Assembly (NCBI GenBank): GCA_002418185.1
Contig: DIDN01000103.1
Coordinates: 1 to 16,480 of the forward strand
Reading direction: 5' to 3'
From: Deltaproteobacteria bacterium UBA5799
GTDB lineage: Bacteria > Desulfobacterota > GWC2-55-46
Length of the DNA: 16,480 bases
Part shown: positions 1 through 8,319 of the stretch, piece after piece
How positions within the stretch are numbered: the first letter of the stretch is position 1
Layout: every line of letters starts with the position of its first letter
The notes under the pieces: model-generated
Database searches by the model: none
What the model was told of the DNA's origin: nothing
The model's input: only the letters and a program-made list of their open reading frames with translations
Position numbers and translations under genes: made by a program

Positions 1-23
1 AGAACCTTTTTACAAAAGGTTCT
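1..23. repeat. Perfect inverted repeat upstream of ilvC
   Basis: Ten-base arms AGAACCTTTT (1-10) and AAAAGGTTCT (14-23) flank a three-base spacer TAC, so the RNA could form a tight hairpin. It lies about 60 bases before the ilvC ribosome binding site, at the very edge of the window. It may be the 3' hairpin of the gene to the left or a dispersed repeat; no U-run follows on the + strand. A small overlapping inverted repeat, TCTCT/AGAGA (21-32), comes directly after it. The structure is seen directly; its role is inference. Confidence 0.6.
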
Positions 24-64
24 CTCAAGAGACTTTCAGCACCCTGCCACTTGCGAAAAATAGA

Positions 65-73
65 AGGGGAGGA
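65..73 (+). promoter_or_regulatory. Ribosome binding site of ilvC
   Basis: AGGGGAGGA ends eight bases before ATG 82. This spacing favours ATG 82 over the TTG codon at 79 as the start of ilvC. Confidence 0.8.
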
Positions 74-81
74 ATCTGTTG

Positions 82-1098
<1,017 letters not shown>

Positions 1099-1130
1099 GA
1101 CGCCGGCGCCCTTCAAAGGCCTTTCAAACG

Positions 1131-1155
1131 ATACCCTCCCCATCGGGGAGGGTAT
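1131..1155. repeat. Perfect hairpin between ilvC and psd
   Basis: Eleven-base arms ATACCCTCCCC (1131-1141) and GGGGAGGGTAT (1145-1155) enclose the loop ATC, 32 bases after the ilvC stop. No T-run follows, so it is not a textbook intrinsic terminator. It could act as an mRNA-stabilising or processing hairpin, or as a weak attenuator that lowers psd relative to ilvC. The symmetry is seen; the function is inference. Confidence 0.7.
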
Positions 1156-1216
1156 TATGTTTGGCAGAAGAGCACTGGCCGCGGCTGCCGGTTGCTGGCG
1201 CAGCATTCAAACCCAT

Positions 1217-1267
1217 GCCGTCCCTGGACATCGCCCGGGAGACTCCCCGGGGCCGGGGAATGACGGC
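1217..1267. repeat. REP-like imperfect stem-loop before psd
   Basis: GCCGTC (1217-1222) and GACGGC (1262-1267) form the outer stem around a very GC-rich interior containing two CCCGGG blocks. Read on the other strand it begins GCCGTCATTCCCCGG, which resembles the head of dispersed GTCATTCC-type extragenic repeats found in many bacteria. No second copy is evident in this window, so the repeat status is inference. The rest of 1099-1315 holds no credible gene: the psd frame is open from 1157, but its translation lacks psd homology and reads as noncoding. Confidence 0.4.
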
Positions 1268-1302
1268 TGGCCATGCAGGGTCAGGGCTTTCATAAGGGAA
1301 GC

Positions 1303-1310
1303 ACAGGAGG
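1303..1310 (+). promoter_or_regulatory. Ribosome binding site selecting a TTG start for psd
   Basis: ACAGGAGG ends five bases before the in-frame TTG at 1316. It is the only strong ribosome binding site near the point where family similarity begins, so it decides the start of psd. Confidence 0.75.
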
Positions 1311-1315
1311 TACTA

Positions 1316-1957
1316 TTGGCAAGGTTTCCGGTTGCCAGGGAAGGTTATCCCTTTATCCTGGCGGCTTTTTTTTGTATAATCGTCGTATGGGCGCTGGGCC
1401 TTCTGTGGCTCGAGGCGTTCTTTGTCCCGCTCGCTGTCTTTGTCGTCGCGTTTTTCAGGGACCCGGAGAGGGCTGTCCCGGACGACCCCGGGGCAATAGT
1501 GAGCCCCGCCGACGGCAGGGTCATAAAGGTCGAGAGGACAAGGGACGATAAGTTCACGAGGGCGGACGCGCTCCGGATCTGCATATTCATGAACGTCTTC
1601 AACGTCCACGTGAACAGGGTGCCCGCCCCGGGCAGGGTGGTGGACGTAATTTACAACCCCGGCAGGTTCTTCAACGCCTCGCTCGACAAGGCGTCGCTCA
1701 TGAACGAGCAGAACGCCGTCGTCATGGAGGACCGGCGCGGCAGGAGGTTCGCCTTCAACCAGATAGCCGGCCTCGTCGCCAGGAGGATAGTCTGCTACGC
1801 AAGACCTGGCATGAGCTACGAAAAGGGCGAGAGGTTCGGCATGATACGCTTCGGCTCGCGTGTAGACGTTTACCTTCCGGCAGGCGCTTCTCCGAAGGTG
1901 AGGGTAGGCGACAGGGTCAGGGCCGGTTCATCGATAATAGGATACTGGGATGCTTGA
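1316..1957 (+). CDS. psd: Phosphatidylserine decarboxylase proenzyme (short type)
   Basis: This enzyme decarboxylates phosphatidylserine to phosphatidylethanolamine at the membrane, using a pyruvoyl group made by self-cleavage. The 213-residue product matches the short (PSD-A) subfamily. A hydrophobic N-terminal stretch at about 10-45 should anchor it. Asp66 lies in SPADG and His98 in NVHVNR. The cleavage motif FGSR has Ser181, so the cut would release a 33-residue alpha chain. I chose TTG 1316 because of the ribosome binding site at 1303-1310; the frame is open from ATG 1157, but that extension has no family similarity and crosses hairpin-rich DNA. The 3' end overlaps pssA by eight bases, so the two consecutive pathway steps are probably translationally coupled, in reverse metabolic order. 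Confidence 0.92.
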   Translation: MARFPVAREGYPFILAAFFCIIVVWALGLLWLEAFFVPLAVFVVAFFRDPERAVPDDPGAIVSPADGRVIKVERTRDDKFTRADALRICIFMNVFNVHVNRVPAPGRVVDVIYNPGRFFNASLDKASLMNEQNAVVMEDRRGRRFAFNQIAGLVARRIVCYARPGMSYEKGERFGMIRFGSRVDVYLPAGASPKVRVGDRVRAGSSIIGYWDA

Positions 1958-2759
1958 CAACGAGATAAACCTGGACGGTGCAGAAAAAAAGAAGGTCAAG
2001 AAGGGGGTGTACCTCCTTCCGAACCTGATAACCTCGGCGAGCCTCTTCGGCGGCTTTTACGCCCTCATAGCCTCGTTCGACGGCAAGTACGAATACGCGG
2101 CCATCGCAATAATCATCTCCGCCGTGCTCGACGGGCTCGACGGGCGGGTCGCGAGGCTTACAGGGTCGTCGAGCAAATTCGGGGTCGAGTACGACTCTCT
2201 CTCCGACCTCATAGCCTTCGGCCTCGCCCCGGCGGTCCTGATATTCACGTGGGCGCTCCGTCCGTTCGGGCGGTACGGCTGGCTGGCGGCCTTCCTTTAC
2301 GTCGTATGCGGCGCCTTGAGGCTTGCGCGCTTCAACGTGCAGGTGACGACAGTTGAGAGCAAGCGCTTCAACGGGCTGCCGATACCGGCTGCGGCGGTCC
2401 TCGTCGCATCTACGGTCCTCATGTTCTTCTACCTGGGGAGGGGCGACGACGAGTCGGTGAGGCACGTCACGGTGCTCGTGATGGTATACACGCTCGCGTT
2501 CCTCATGATAAGCAACGTCCATTACTACAGTTTCAAGGAACTCAGCCCGGCGCGGAGGATGCCTTTCAGGCTGCTGGTCGGGATAATCTTCCTCCTTATA
2601 GTCGTGGCCTCGAACCCGCCGCTCATGCTCTTCATCCTGAGCTTGGGGTACATGCTCTCGGGGCCGGTCACGACGCTGCTGGACAGGCGGAGAAAGGTCG
2701 AGCTCAAGTCGTCCGGCAAGGAAAAGAGGGAAACGAAGGAAGCAGGTTCGCACAGGTAG
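1950..2759 (+). CDS. pssA: CDP-diacylglycerol-serine O-phosphatidyltransferase
   Basis: This integral membrane enzyme makes phosphatidylserine from CDP-diacylglycerol and serine, supplying the substrate of the decarboxylase encoded just before it. The 269-residue product carries the complete CDP-alcohol phosphatidyltransferase signature, with Asp61, Asp64, Gly65, Ala68, Arg69, Gly78, Asp82 and Asp86 in the standard spacing. About seven or eight hydrophobic segments follow and alternate with short loops. The C-terminus is a charged, lysine-rich tail. ATG 1950 overlaps the psd stop. Serine specificity, rather than glycerol phosphate or inositol, is inferred from the psd neighbour and the overall resemblance to PssA type II. 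Confidence 0.93.
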   Translation: MLDNEINLDGAEKKKVKKGVYLLPNLITSASLFGGFYALIASFDGKYEYAAIAIIISAVLDGLDGRVARLTGSSSKFGVEYDSLSDLIAFGLAPAVLIFTWALRPFGRYGWLAAFLYVVCGALRLARFNVQVTTVESKRFNGLPIPAAAVLVASTVLMFFYLGRGDDESVRHVTVLVMVYTLAFLMISNVHYYSFKELSPARRMPFRLLVGIIFLLIVVASNPPLMLFILSLGYMLSGPVTTLLDRRRKVELKSSGKEKRETKEAGSHR

Positions 2760-2774
2760 GGGCGAGGCGTGGAA

Positions 2775-4316
2775 ATGGACAACAGGGTCAGGATATTCGA
2801 TACCACTTTGAGGGACGGCGAGCAGTCGCCTGGCGCCTCGATGAACGTCGAGGAGAAGATCGCGGTGGCAAGGCAGCTCACCAAGCTCGGAGTCGACGTC
2901 ATAGAGGCGGGGTTCGCCTTCAGCTCGCCGGGAGATTTCGACTCTGTCCGGAGGATCGCGCTCGAGGTCGAGGGCCCGGTCATATGCAGCCTCGCCAGGT
3001 GCAAGCCCGAGGACATCGATGCCGCCGCAAATGCATTGAAAGGCGCGCCCAGGGCCAGGATACACACCTTCATATCGACTTCCGAGATTCACCTTAAGCA
3101 CCAGTTCAGGCTCACCAGGAGCGAAGCGCTTGAGAGGGCCGTGGAGATGGTCAGGAGGGCGCGCGGCCACGTCGTCGACGTCGAGTTCTCGGCCATGGAC
3201 GCCTCCAGGACCGAGCCCGCCTACCTCTACGAGATGATAGGGGCCGTTATCGAGGCCGGGGCCGGGACAGTGAACATACCGGATACGGTAGGCTACGCGC
3301 TCCCGGACCAGTTCGGCGCGCTCATAAAGGGCATCCGCGACAACGTCCGGAACATAGACAGGGCGATAATATCCGTTCATTGCCATAACGACCTTGGCCT
3401 CGCGGTCGCGAACTCGCTTGCCGCGGTCGTAAACGGCGCAAGGCAGGTCGAGTGCACCATAAACGGCATAGGCGAAAGGGCCGGGAACGCATCGCTCGAG
3501 GAGATAGTCATGATACTCAGGACGAGGAAGGACGTACTCGGCCTGGATACCTGCATCGCCACGGAACAGATATACCCGTCGAGCAGGCTCGTAAGCGGCA
3601 TAACCGGCATAATGGTGCAGCCGAACAAGGCAGTCGTCGGCGACAACGCCTTCGCGCACGAGTCCGGCATACACCAGGACGGCCTTTTGAAGGACAAGTC
3701 CACCTACGAGATAATGCGCCCCGAGTCTGTCGGGATATCCCGTTCCAAGCTCGTCCTCGGCAAGCACTCAGGCCGCCACGCCTTCAAGACCAGGCTTTCC
3801 GAGATGGGCTACGACCTCTCGCAGGAGAACCTGGATCGGGCCTTCGATACGTTCAAGAGGCTCGCCGACCTCAAGAAGGAGGTCTTTGACGAGGACCTCG
3901 AGGCGATAGTGCAGGACGAGGTCCTGAGGGTAGAGGTGCCGGACAGGTACAGGCTCCTGAAGCTCAAGGCGGAGAGCGGGACAGACACGCCGCCAAGGGC
4001 CGAGGTCGTGATGGAGATCGACGGGAAGGACGCCGTAAGCTCATGCACCGGCGACGGGCCTGTTGACGCGGCCTACAACACCATAGCCGCCCTTACCGGC
4101 ACGAAGAGCAGGCTCCTCAAGTACTCGGTCAACGCCATCACCGGCGGCACGGACGCGCAGGGCGAGGTCTCGGTGAGGGTCGAGGAAGGCGGGCACATAG
4201 TGCTCGGCCAGGGCTCCCACACCGACATAATAGTCGCGAGCGCCAAGGCCTACATAAACGCCCTCAACAGGCTCGAGCACATGAAGAAAGAGAGGCGCGA
4301 CACGCCTGTCCTGTAA
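2775..4316 (+). CDS. leuA: 2-isopropylmalate synthase
   Basis: This enzyme condenses acetyl-CoA with 2-oxoisovalerate, the committed step of leucine synthesis. The 513-residue product has the full bacterial layout. A TIM-barrel catalytic domain begins with FDTTLRDGEQSPG (Asp9, Arg13, Asp14) and carries metal ligands His202 and His204 in VHCHND and Asn238 in GERAGNAS. A linker follows, and the C-terminal domain from about residue 390 is the usual leucine-binding regulatory domain, so feedback inhibition is expected. The start is ambiguous: ATG 2775 has GAGG seven bases upstream, while in-frame GTG 2769 has AGGGG six bases upstream and would add two residues. It follows pssA by 15 bases. Citramalate synthase is a related alternative, but the leuCDB neighbours argue for LeuA. 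Confidence 0.95.
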   Translation: MDNRVRIFDTTLRDGEQSPGASMNVEEKIAVARQLTKLGVDVIEAGFAFSSPGDFDSVRRIALEVEGPVICSLARCKPEDIDAAANALKGAPRARIHTFISTSEIHLKHQFRLTRSEALERAVEMVRRARGHVVDVEFSAMDASRTEPAYLYEMIGAVIEAGAGTVNIPDTVGYALPDQFGALIKGIRDNVRNIDRAIISVHCHNDLGLAVANSLAAVVNGARQVECTINGIGERAGNASLEEIVMILRTRKDVLGLDTCIATEQIYPSSRLVSGITGIMVQPNKAVVGDNAFAHESGIHQDGLLKDKSTYEIMRPESVGISRSKLVLGKHSGRHAFKTRLSEMGYDLSQENLDRAFDTFKRLADLKKEVFDEDLEAIVQDEVLRVEVPDRYRLLKLKAESGTDTPPRAEVVMEIDGKDAVSSCTGDGPVDAAYNTIAALTGTKSRLLKYSVNAITGGTDAQGEVSVRVEEGGHIVLGQGSHTDIIVASAKAYINALNRLEHMKKERRDTPVL

Positions 4317-4389
4317 GGCCTCCCGGGGGAAGCACGTGTCCGTCTGTAAGGGCCACACAATACCGAAGCGAGAGGGGTTCCGGAAGAGC

Positions 4390-5658
4390 ATGAGGCAGAT
4401 GACGATAACGGAAAAGATACTTGCGAAGCACGCCGGTCTCAGGGAGGTCGCGCCCGGCGAGCTCATAAACGCCAGGGTGGACATCGCGCTCGGCAACGAC
4501 ATAACAGCGCCCATCGCTATAAGCGAGTTCAGGAACATCGGCGCGAAAAAGGTCTTCAACAGGAACAAGGTCGTTCTTGTGCCGGACCACTTTACCCCCA
4601 ACAAGGACATAAAGTCCGCGGCCCAGGTCAAGTTGCTCCGCGAGTTCGCGAAGGAGCAGAAGCTCAAGCACTACTTCGAGGGCGGCGACGTCGGCGTCGA
4701 GCACGCGCTCCTTCCGGAGAAGGGGATAGTCGTCCCCGGCGACGTCGTAATAGGCGCGGACTCCCACACCTGCACGTACGGCGCCCTCGGCGCCTTCTCC
4801 ACCGGGGTCGGCTCCACCGACCTCGCCGCCGCGATGGTTACCGGCGAGGCGTGGTTCAAGGTCCCGGAGTCCATGAAGTTCGTCTTCAGCGGCAAGCTCA
4901 ATAAATGGGTGAGCGGCAAGGACCTGATCCTACGCGTGATCGGCGACATAGGTGTCGACGGCGCGCTTTACAGGGCAATGGAGTTCACGGGCAGGGCCGT
5001 AGAGAGGCTCTCGATGGACTCGAGGATGGCCATGTGCAACATGGCCATCGAGGCGGGCGCGAAGAGCGGCATAATAGCCCCGGACGCGGTCACAAAGGAA
5101 TATGTGAACGGCAGGGCCGAAAGGCCGTACAAGTTCTATTCGAGCGACCCGGGCGCCTCTTACGTGGAAGTCAGGGAGTACGACTGCTCTGGAATAGAGC
5201 CGACCGTCGCCTGCCCGCACCTTCCGGAGAACACGAGGAAGGTATCGGAGCTCAGGAACATAACCATTGACCAGGTGATAATCGGCTCCTGCACGAACGG
5301 CAGGCTCGAGGACCTCAAGGTGGCGGCCAGGGTATTGAAGGGGAAAAAGGCCGCCAAATACGTGCGGCTCATCATAATACCCGCCACCCCGTTCATCTAT
5401 AACGAAGCCATGCGCCTCGGCTACTTCGACATATTCTTGAAGGCCGGGGCCGTTATAAGCCCGCCCACCTGCGGCCCGTGCCTCGGAGGCCACATGGGCA
5501 TACTCGCGGCGGGCGAGAGGGCGCTCGCCACCACCAACAGGAATTTCGTCGGCAGGATGGGGGACCCCAAGAGCGAGGTCTACCTCGCGAACCCGGCTGT
5601 CGCCGCGGCCACTGCCGTAAAGGGGAGGATAGCCCACCCGGACGAGGTGTCGAAGTAG
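4390..5658 (+). CDS. leuC: 3-isopropylmalate dehydratase large subunit
   Basis: With LeuD it forms the Fe-S isomerase that converts 2-isopropylmalate to 3-isopropylmalate. The 422-residue product belongs to the shorter HacA/LeuC2-type subfamily of the aconitase superfamily. The three cysteines that hold the 4Fe-4S cluster are Cys301 (GSCTNGR) and Cys361 and Cys364 (PTCGPCLGG). HTCTYGALGAFSTGVGSTD is the conserved substrate-side motif. The start is uncertain among GTG 4336, ATG 4390 and ATG 4399. Family similarity begins at MTITEKIL (4399), and the codons from 4336 show none, so I use 4390, with a purine-rich stretch at 4371-4388 upstream. The gap from leuA is 73 bases. Confidence 0.94.
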   Translation: MRQMTITEKILAKHAGLREVAPGELINARVDIALGNDITAPIAISEFRNIGAKKVFNRNKVVLVPDHFTPNKDIKSAAQVKLLREFAKEQKLKHYFEGGDVGVEHALLPEKGIVVPGDVVIGADSHTCTYGALGAFSTGVGSTDLAAAMVTGEAWFKVPESMKFVFSGKLNKWVSGKDLILRVIGDIGVDGALYRAMEFTGRAVERLSMDSRMAMCNMAIEAGAKSGIIAPDAVTKEYVNGRAERPYKFYSSDPGASYVEVREYDCSGIEPTVACPHLPENTRKVSELRNITIDQVIIGSCTNGRLEDLKVAARVLKGKKAAKYVRLIIIPATPFIYNEAMRLGYFDIFLKAGAVISPPTCGPCLGGHMGILAAGERALATTNRNFVGRMGDPKSEVYLANPAVAAATAVKGRIAHPDEVSK

Positions 5659-5687
5659 GCCCGGTGGGCCGGGCCTCGAAAGACCCC

Positions 5688-6332
5688 ATGAAGAAGCCCC
5701 GCCCCCCGCATTTTTACCTCTATGAATGGCTGGCCCCGCTTTACGACCTCGGGATAATGCTCGCGGCCCTTCCTTTCGGAGGCGAGGGCCGCCTGAGGGC
5801 CAGGGTGCTTGACGAGGCGGCGGTTAAAGGCGGGCAAAAGGTCCTGGAGCTGTTTTCCGGGACCGCGACCCTCTCGCTCATGGCTGCCGGGCGCGGGGCG
5901 GACGCCACGGCGCTCGATGTGACCGTGGGGATGCTGAAGGCCGCCCGCGAAAAGGCGAAGAGCCAAGACCAGAGGATCGGGCTGGTAAGGGGTGACGCGG
6001 CCGAGCTTCCGTTCCCTCAAGGGTCTTTCGACAGTGTGATGGCCTCCATGGGCCTCCACGAGGCCAGGCCAGGGGCATTGAGAGGGATACTCTCCGAGGC
6101 CGGGAGGGTGCTTAAGCCCGGCGGCAGGCTCGCGATATTCGATTTCCACAGGGCCGAGGGCTTGCCGGGCGTATTGCAGTCCATGATATTCACCTTCTTC
6201 GAGGGCGAGACGGCAAGGTCGTGGGTGAGGACGGACATCCAGTCCCTCCTTTCAAGTCTCGGTTTCAGGGACTTCAGGCGCGTCTTCCTCGCGAAAAGGT
6301 CGTTGCAGCTCATAACCGCAAAGAAGGGATAA
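5688..6332 (+). CDS. Class I SAM-dependent methyltransferase, UbiE/MenG-like
   Basis: The 214-residue product has the Rossmann-fold methyltransferase motifs in order: motif I VLELFSGTATLS (52-63), an acidic end of strand 2 at Asp77 in ALDVT, GDAAELPFP (102-110), and LKPGGRLAIFDF (142-153). The N-terminal YEWLAPLYD resembles the start of UbiE/MenG and related lipid or small-molecule methyltransferases, but the substrate cannot be told from sequence. It lies between leuC and leuD, 29 bases after the former and 41 before the latter, on the same strand, so it is probably co-transcribed. ATG 5688 lacks a good ribosome binding site; in-frame GTG 5664 is an alternative. I do not recognise a leucine-pathway role, and a link to quinone or phospholipid metabolism is only a guess. 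Confidence 0.85.
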   Translation: MKKPRPPHFYLYEWLAPLYDLGIMLAALPFGGEGRLRARVLDEAAVKGGQKVLELFSGTATLSLMAAGRGADATALDVTVGMLKAAREKAKSQDQRIGLVRGDAAELPFPQGSFDSVMASMGLHEARPGALRGILSEAGRVLKPGGRLAIFDFHRAEGLPGVLQSMIFTFFEGETARSWVRTDIQSLLSSLGFRDFRRVFLAKRSLQLITAKKG

Positions 6333-6373
6333 AAGGGCCTGCACGGCCCAAACAAATTTTCAGAGGTGAGCAG

Positions 6374-6868
6374 ATGAAGCTTAAGGGCAGGGTCTGGAAA
6401 TTCGGAGCCGACATGGACACGGACAAGATAATACCGGCGCGGTACCTGAACACATCAGACCCGGCGGAGCTCGCAAAGCACTGCATGGAGGACGAGGACC
6501 CGTCGTTCGCCGCGAAGGTAAGGCCCGGCGACATCATCCTCGCGGACAAGAACTTCGGCTGCGGCTCGTCAAGGGAGCACGCGCCCATAGCCATCAAGGC
6601 CGCCGGGGTGGCCTGCGTAATCGCGAAGAGCTTCGCCAGGATATTTTACCGGAACTCGTTCAACATGGGGCTTACTATACTCGAATCGGACGAGGTATAC
6701 GGGGCCACCGACGAGGGCGACGTCCTCGAGATAGACGTCTCGACGGGCGCCATCGTAAACCTCACGAAGGGGAGGAGCTTCACGGCCAGGCCGGTGCCTC
6801 CGTTCATGCAGGAGCTTATAAAGGCCGGCGGGCTCATGGAGTCGATAAGAAAGAGGGGGTTTGTATGA
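6374..6868 (+). CDS. leuD: 3-isopropylmalate dehydratase small subunit
   Basis: This swivelling subunit partners LeuC in isopropylmalate isomerisation. The 164-residue product is full length for the short LeuD subfamily that pairs with HacA-type LeuC. Conserved motifs are DTDKIIPARYL near residue 15, FGCGSSREHAP near residue 60, and FARIFYRNSFNMGL near residue 88. ATG 6374 follows the ribosome binding site AGAGGTGAG (6362-6370). Its stop codon overlaps the next start as ATGA at 6865-6868. It is separated from leuC by a methyltransferase gene, which is less common than direct adjacency. Confidence 0.96.
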   Translation: MKLKGRVWKFGADMDTDKIIPARYLNTSDPAELAKHCMEDEDPSFAAKVRPGDIILADKNFGCGSSREHAPIAIKAAGVACVIAKSFARIFYRNSFNMGLTILESDEVYGATDEGDVLEIDVSTGAIVNLTKGRSFTARPVPPFMQELIKAGGLMESIRKRGFV

Positions 6869-7077
6869 AAAGGGAAGGCGCGAAAAGCAAGGTCCTTTCC
6901 AGCGAGAAACTGCATATAGAGAACAAGACCCTGTTCGTGGACTTGAAAGAGAACGAAGGCGGAAGGTTCCTGCAGGTCGCCGAGCTCTCGAATGACAGGC
7001 GGAGCACGGTCGTAATACCCATTAGCGGCCTTGCCGCCTTCATGGAGGTGCTCCAGAAGGTCGCCGACACCCTGTAA
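6865..7077 (+). CDS. Small PUR-domain (PUR-alpha-like) nucleic-acid-binding protein
   Basis: The 70-residue product is a single PUR repeat. The core LFVDLKENEGGRFLQVAE (23-40) closely follows the eukaryotic pattern of F-hydrophobic-D-V-K-x-N-x-x-G-R-F-L-K-hydrophobic-x-E. Next come a strand with a serine/threonine turn (RRSTVVIP, 46-52) and a C-terminal amphipathic helix (54-69). PUR proteins bind single-stranded DNA or RNA, usually as dimers, through a Whirly-like fold; bacterial members exist, for example in spirochetes. ATG 6865 overlaps the leuD stop and has AGAGGGGG (6852-6859) upstream, so translation is probably coupled to leuD. Whether it regulates this operon is unknown; that is inference from position only. 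Confidence 0.82.
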   Translation: MKREGAKSKVLSSEKLHIENKTLFVDLKENEGGRFLQVAELSNDRRSTVVIPISGLAAFMEVLQKVADTL

Positions 7078-7145
7078 GTCAACCGCAGGCTGCTTCAGGC
7101 CGCTCGAGCGTCTATCGACTCTAAAAACACCGAAGGAGCTTGCAA

Positions 7146-8225
7146 GTGAAACGGTTCAATGTCGCAGTTTTGCCGGGGGACGGCATAGGCCCGGAGATCG
7201 TCGCCGAGGCGTTAAAGGTCATGAAGGCCGCTGGTTCGCGGTTCGGGGCGGAGTTCGCCCTGACGGAGGCGCTCGTCGGAGGGGCGTCCATCGACGCACA
7301 CGGTGCGCCGCTTACGGACGAAGTGCTCGGCCTCGCCTTACGGAGCGACGCCGTGCTGCTCGGGGCCGTAGGCGGCCCCAAATGGGAAGGGCTCGACTAT
7401 TCGATAAGGCCGGAGAGGGCGCTCCTTGCCCTCCGTAAGGAGCTCGGACTTTTCGCGAACCTCCGGCCCGCGAGGATATACAAGGAGCTGATAGAGGCTT
7501 CGACACTCAAGCCCGAGGTCATCGAGGGCGTGGACCTCGTGGTCGTAAGGGAGCTTACCGGCGGGCTCTACTTCGGCTCGCCGAGGGGGGTCGAGAAGCT
7601 TCCCGACGGGACCGAGCGGGGCGTGAACACCATGGTCTATACTACTCCGGAGATAGAGAGGATAGCCCGGGTCGGCTTCGAGGTGGCAAGGAAGCGCAGC
7701 AAGAGGCTCTGCAGCGTGGACAAGGCGAACGTCCTCGAAGCTACCGAGCTCTGGAGGAAGGTGGTCGTAAGGGTCGCGAAGGACTACCCGGACGTGGAAC
7801 TGAGCCACATGTACGTGGACAACTGCTCAATGCAGCTCATACGGAACCCCAGGCAGTTCGACGTAATCGTGACCGAGAACACCTTCGGCGACATACTCTC
7901 GGACGAGGCCTCGATGCTCACCGGCTCCATCGGGATGCTCCCTTCGGCGAGCCTGGGCTCCGGCAAGGGCAGGGCCATGTACGAGCCCATACACGGTAGC
8001 GCCCCGGACATAGCCGGCAAGGGCCTGGCCAACCCCATCGCTACCATACTCTCGGCCTCCATGATGCTCCGCTACTCCTTTGACATGAACGAGGCCGCGG
8101 ACCTGATAGACGCGGCGGTCGAGAAGGTCCTCCGGAAAAACCTCCGTACCGCGGATATCATGCAGCCCGGCATGACCCGCGTGAGCTGCGCCGAGATGGG
8201 AGAGGCGGTACTCAAGGAGCTTTGA
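7146..8225 (+). CDS. leuB: 3-isopropylmalate dehydrogenase
   Basis: This enzyme oxidatively decarboxylates 3-isopropylmalate to 2-oxoisocaproate with NAD+, the last leucine-specific step before transamination. The 359-residue product is full length. It shows LPGDGIGPE near the start, GGPKWEG, RPERALLALRKELGLFANLRP, RELTGGLYFG, the catalytic lysine region VDKANVLEAT, VDNCSMQLIRNP, FGDILSDEASMLTGSIGMLPSASLG (a run with the metal aspartates) and the NAD-binding EPIHGSAPDIAGKG. GTG 7146 is chosen because AAGGAG (7133-7138) lies seven bases upstream; TTG 7140 would be too close to it. A 68-base gap without a gene separates it from the PUR gene. An intrinsic terminator follows at 8260, closing the operon. 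Confidence 0.96.
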   Translation: MKRFNVAVLPGDGIGPEIVAEALKVMKAAGSRFGAEFALTEALVGGASIDAHGAPLTDEVLGLALRSDAVLLGAVGGPKWEGLDYSIRPERALLALRKELGLFANLRPARIYKELIEASTLKPEVIEGVDLVVVRELTGGLYFGSPRGVEKLPDGTERGVNTMVYTTPEIERIARVGFEVARKRSKRLCSVDKANVLEATELWRKVVVRVAKDYPDVELSHMYVDNCSMQLIRNPRQFDVIVTENTFGDILSDEASMLTGSIGMLPSASLGSGKGRAMYEPIHGSAPDIAGKGLANPIATILSASMMLRYSFDMNEAADLIDAAVEKVLRKNLRTADIMQPGMTRVSCAEMGEAVLKEL

Positions 8226-8259
8226 TATTTTCGCTGCTAATTCAGGCGCAGAAAACATT

Positions 8260-8289
8260 AAGCCCCGCCGTTTGGCGGGGCTTTTCTTG
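8260..8289 (+). terminator. Intrinsic terminator of the ilv-psd-leu operon
   Basis: AAGCCCCGCC (8260-8269) and GGCGGGGCTT (8274-8283) make a ten-pair GC-rich stem with loop GTTT. TTTTCTTGTTT follows on the + strand. It lies 35 bases after the leuB stop and between convergent genes. The reverse strand also has a short T-rich tail, so it may work weakly for the helicase transcript as well. Confidence 0.92.
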
Positions 8290-8319
8290 TTTCAGAAGAG
8301 CATTTTCAAGCCGTTCATC

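Noticed and set aside
1157..1315. N-terminal extension of psd from ATG 1157
   Set aside because: The translated stretch has no resemblance to the family, crosses a REP-like stem-loop, and leaves the strong ribosome binding site before TTG 1316 unused.
1917..3767. Open frame of 616 codons on the minus strand under pssA and leuA
   Set aside because: It is fully antisense to two certain genes, its composition is rich in Arg, Pro, Tyr and Glu without any family pattern, and it follows from the third-position bias of the + strand genes.
4930..5637. Minus-strand open frame under leuC
   Set aside because: It is a shadow of leuC codon bias; no motif and no ribosome binding site.
7031..7438. Plus-strand open frame crossing from the PUR gene into leuB
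   Set aside because: It overlaps two well-supported genes in another frame, is very Arg-rich and resembles no family.
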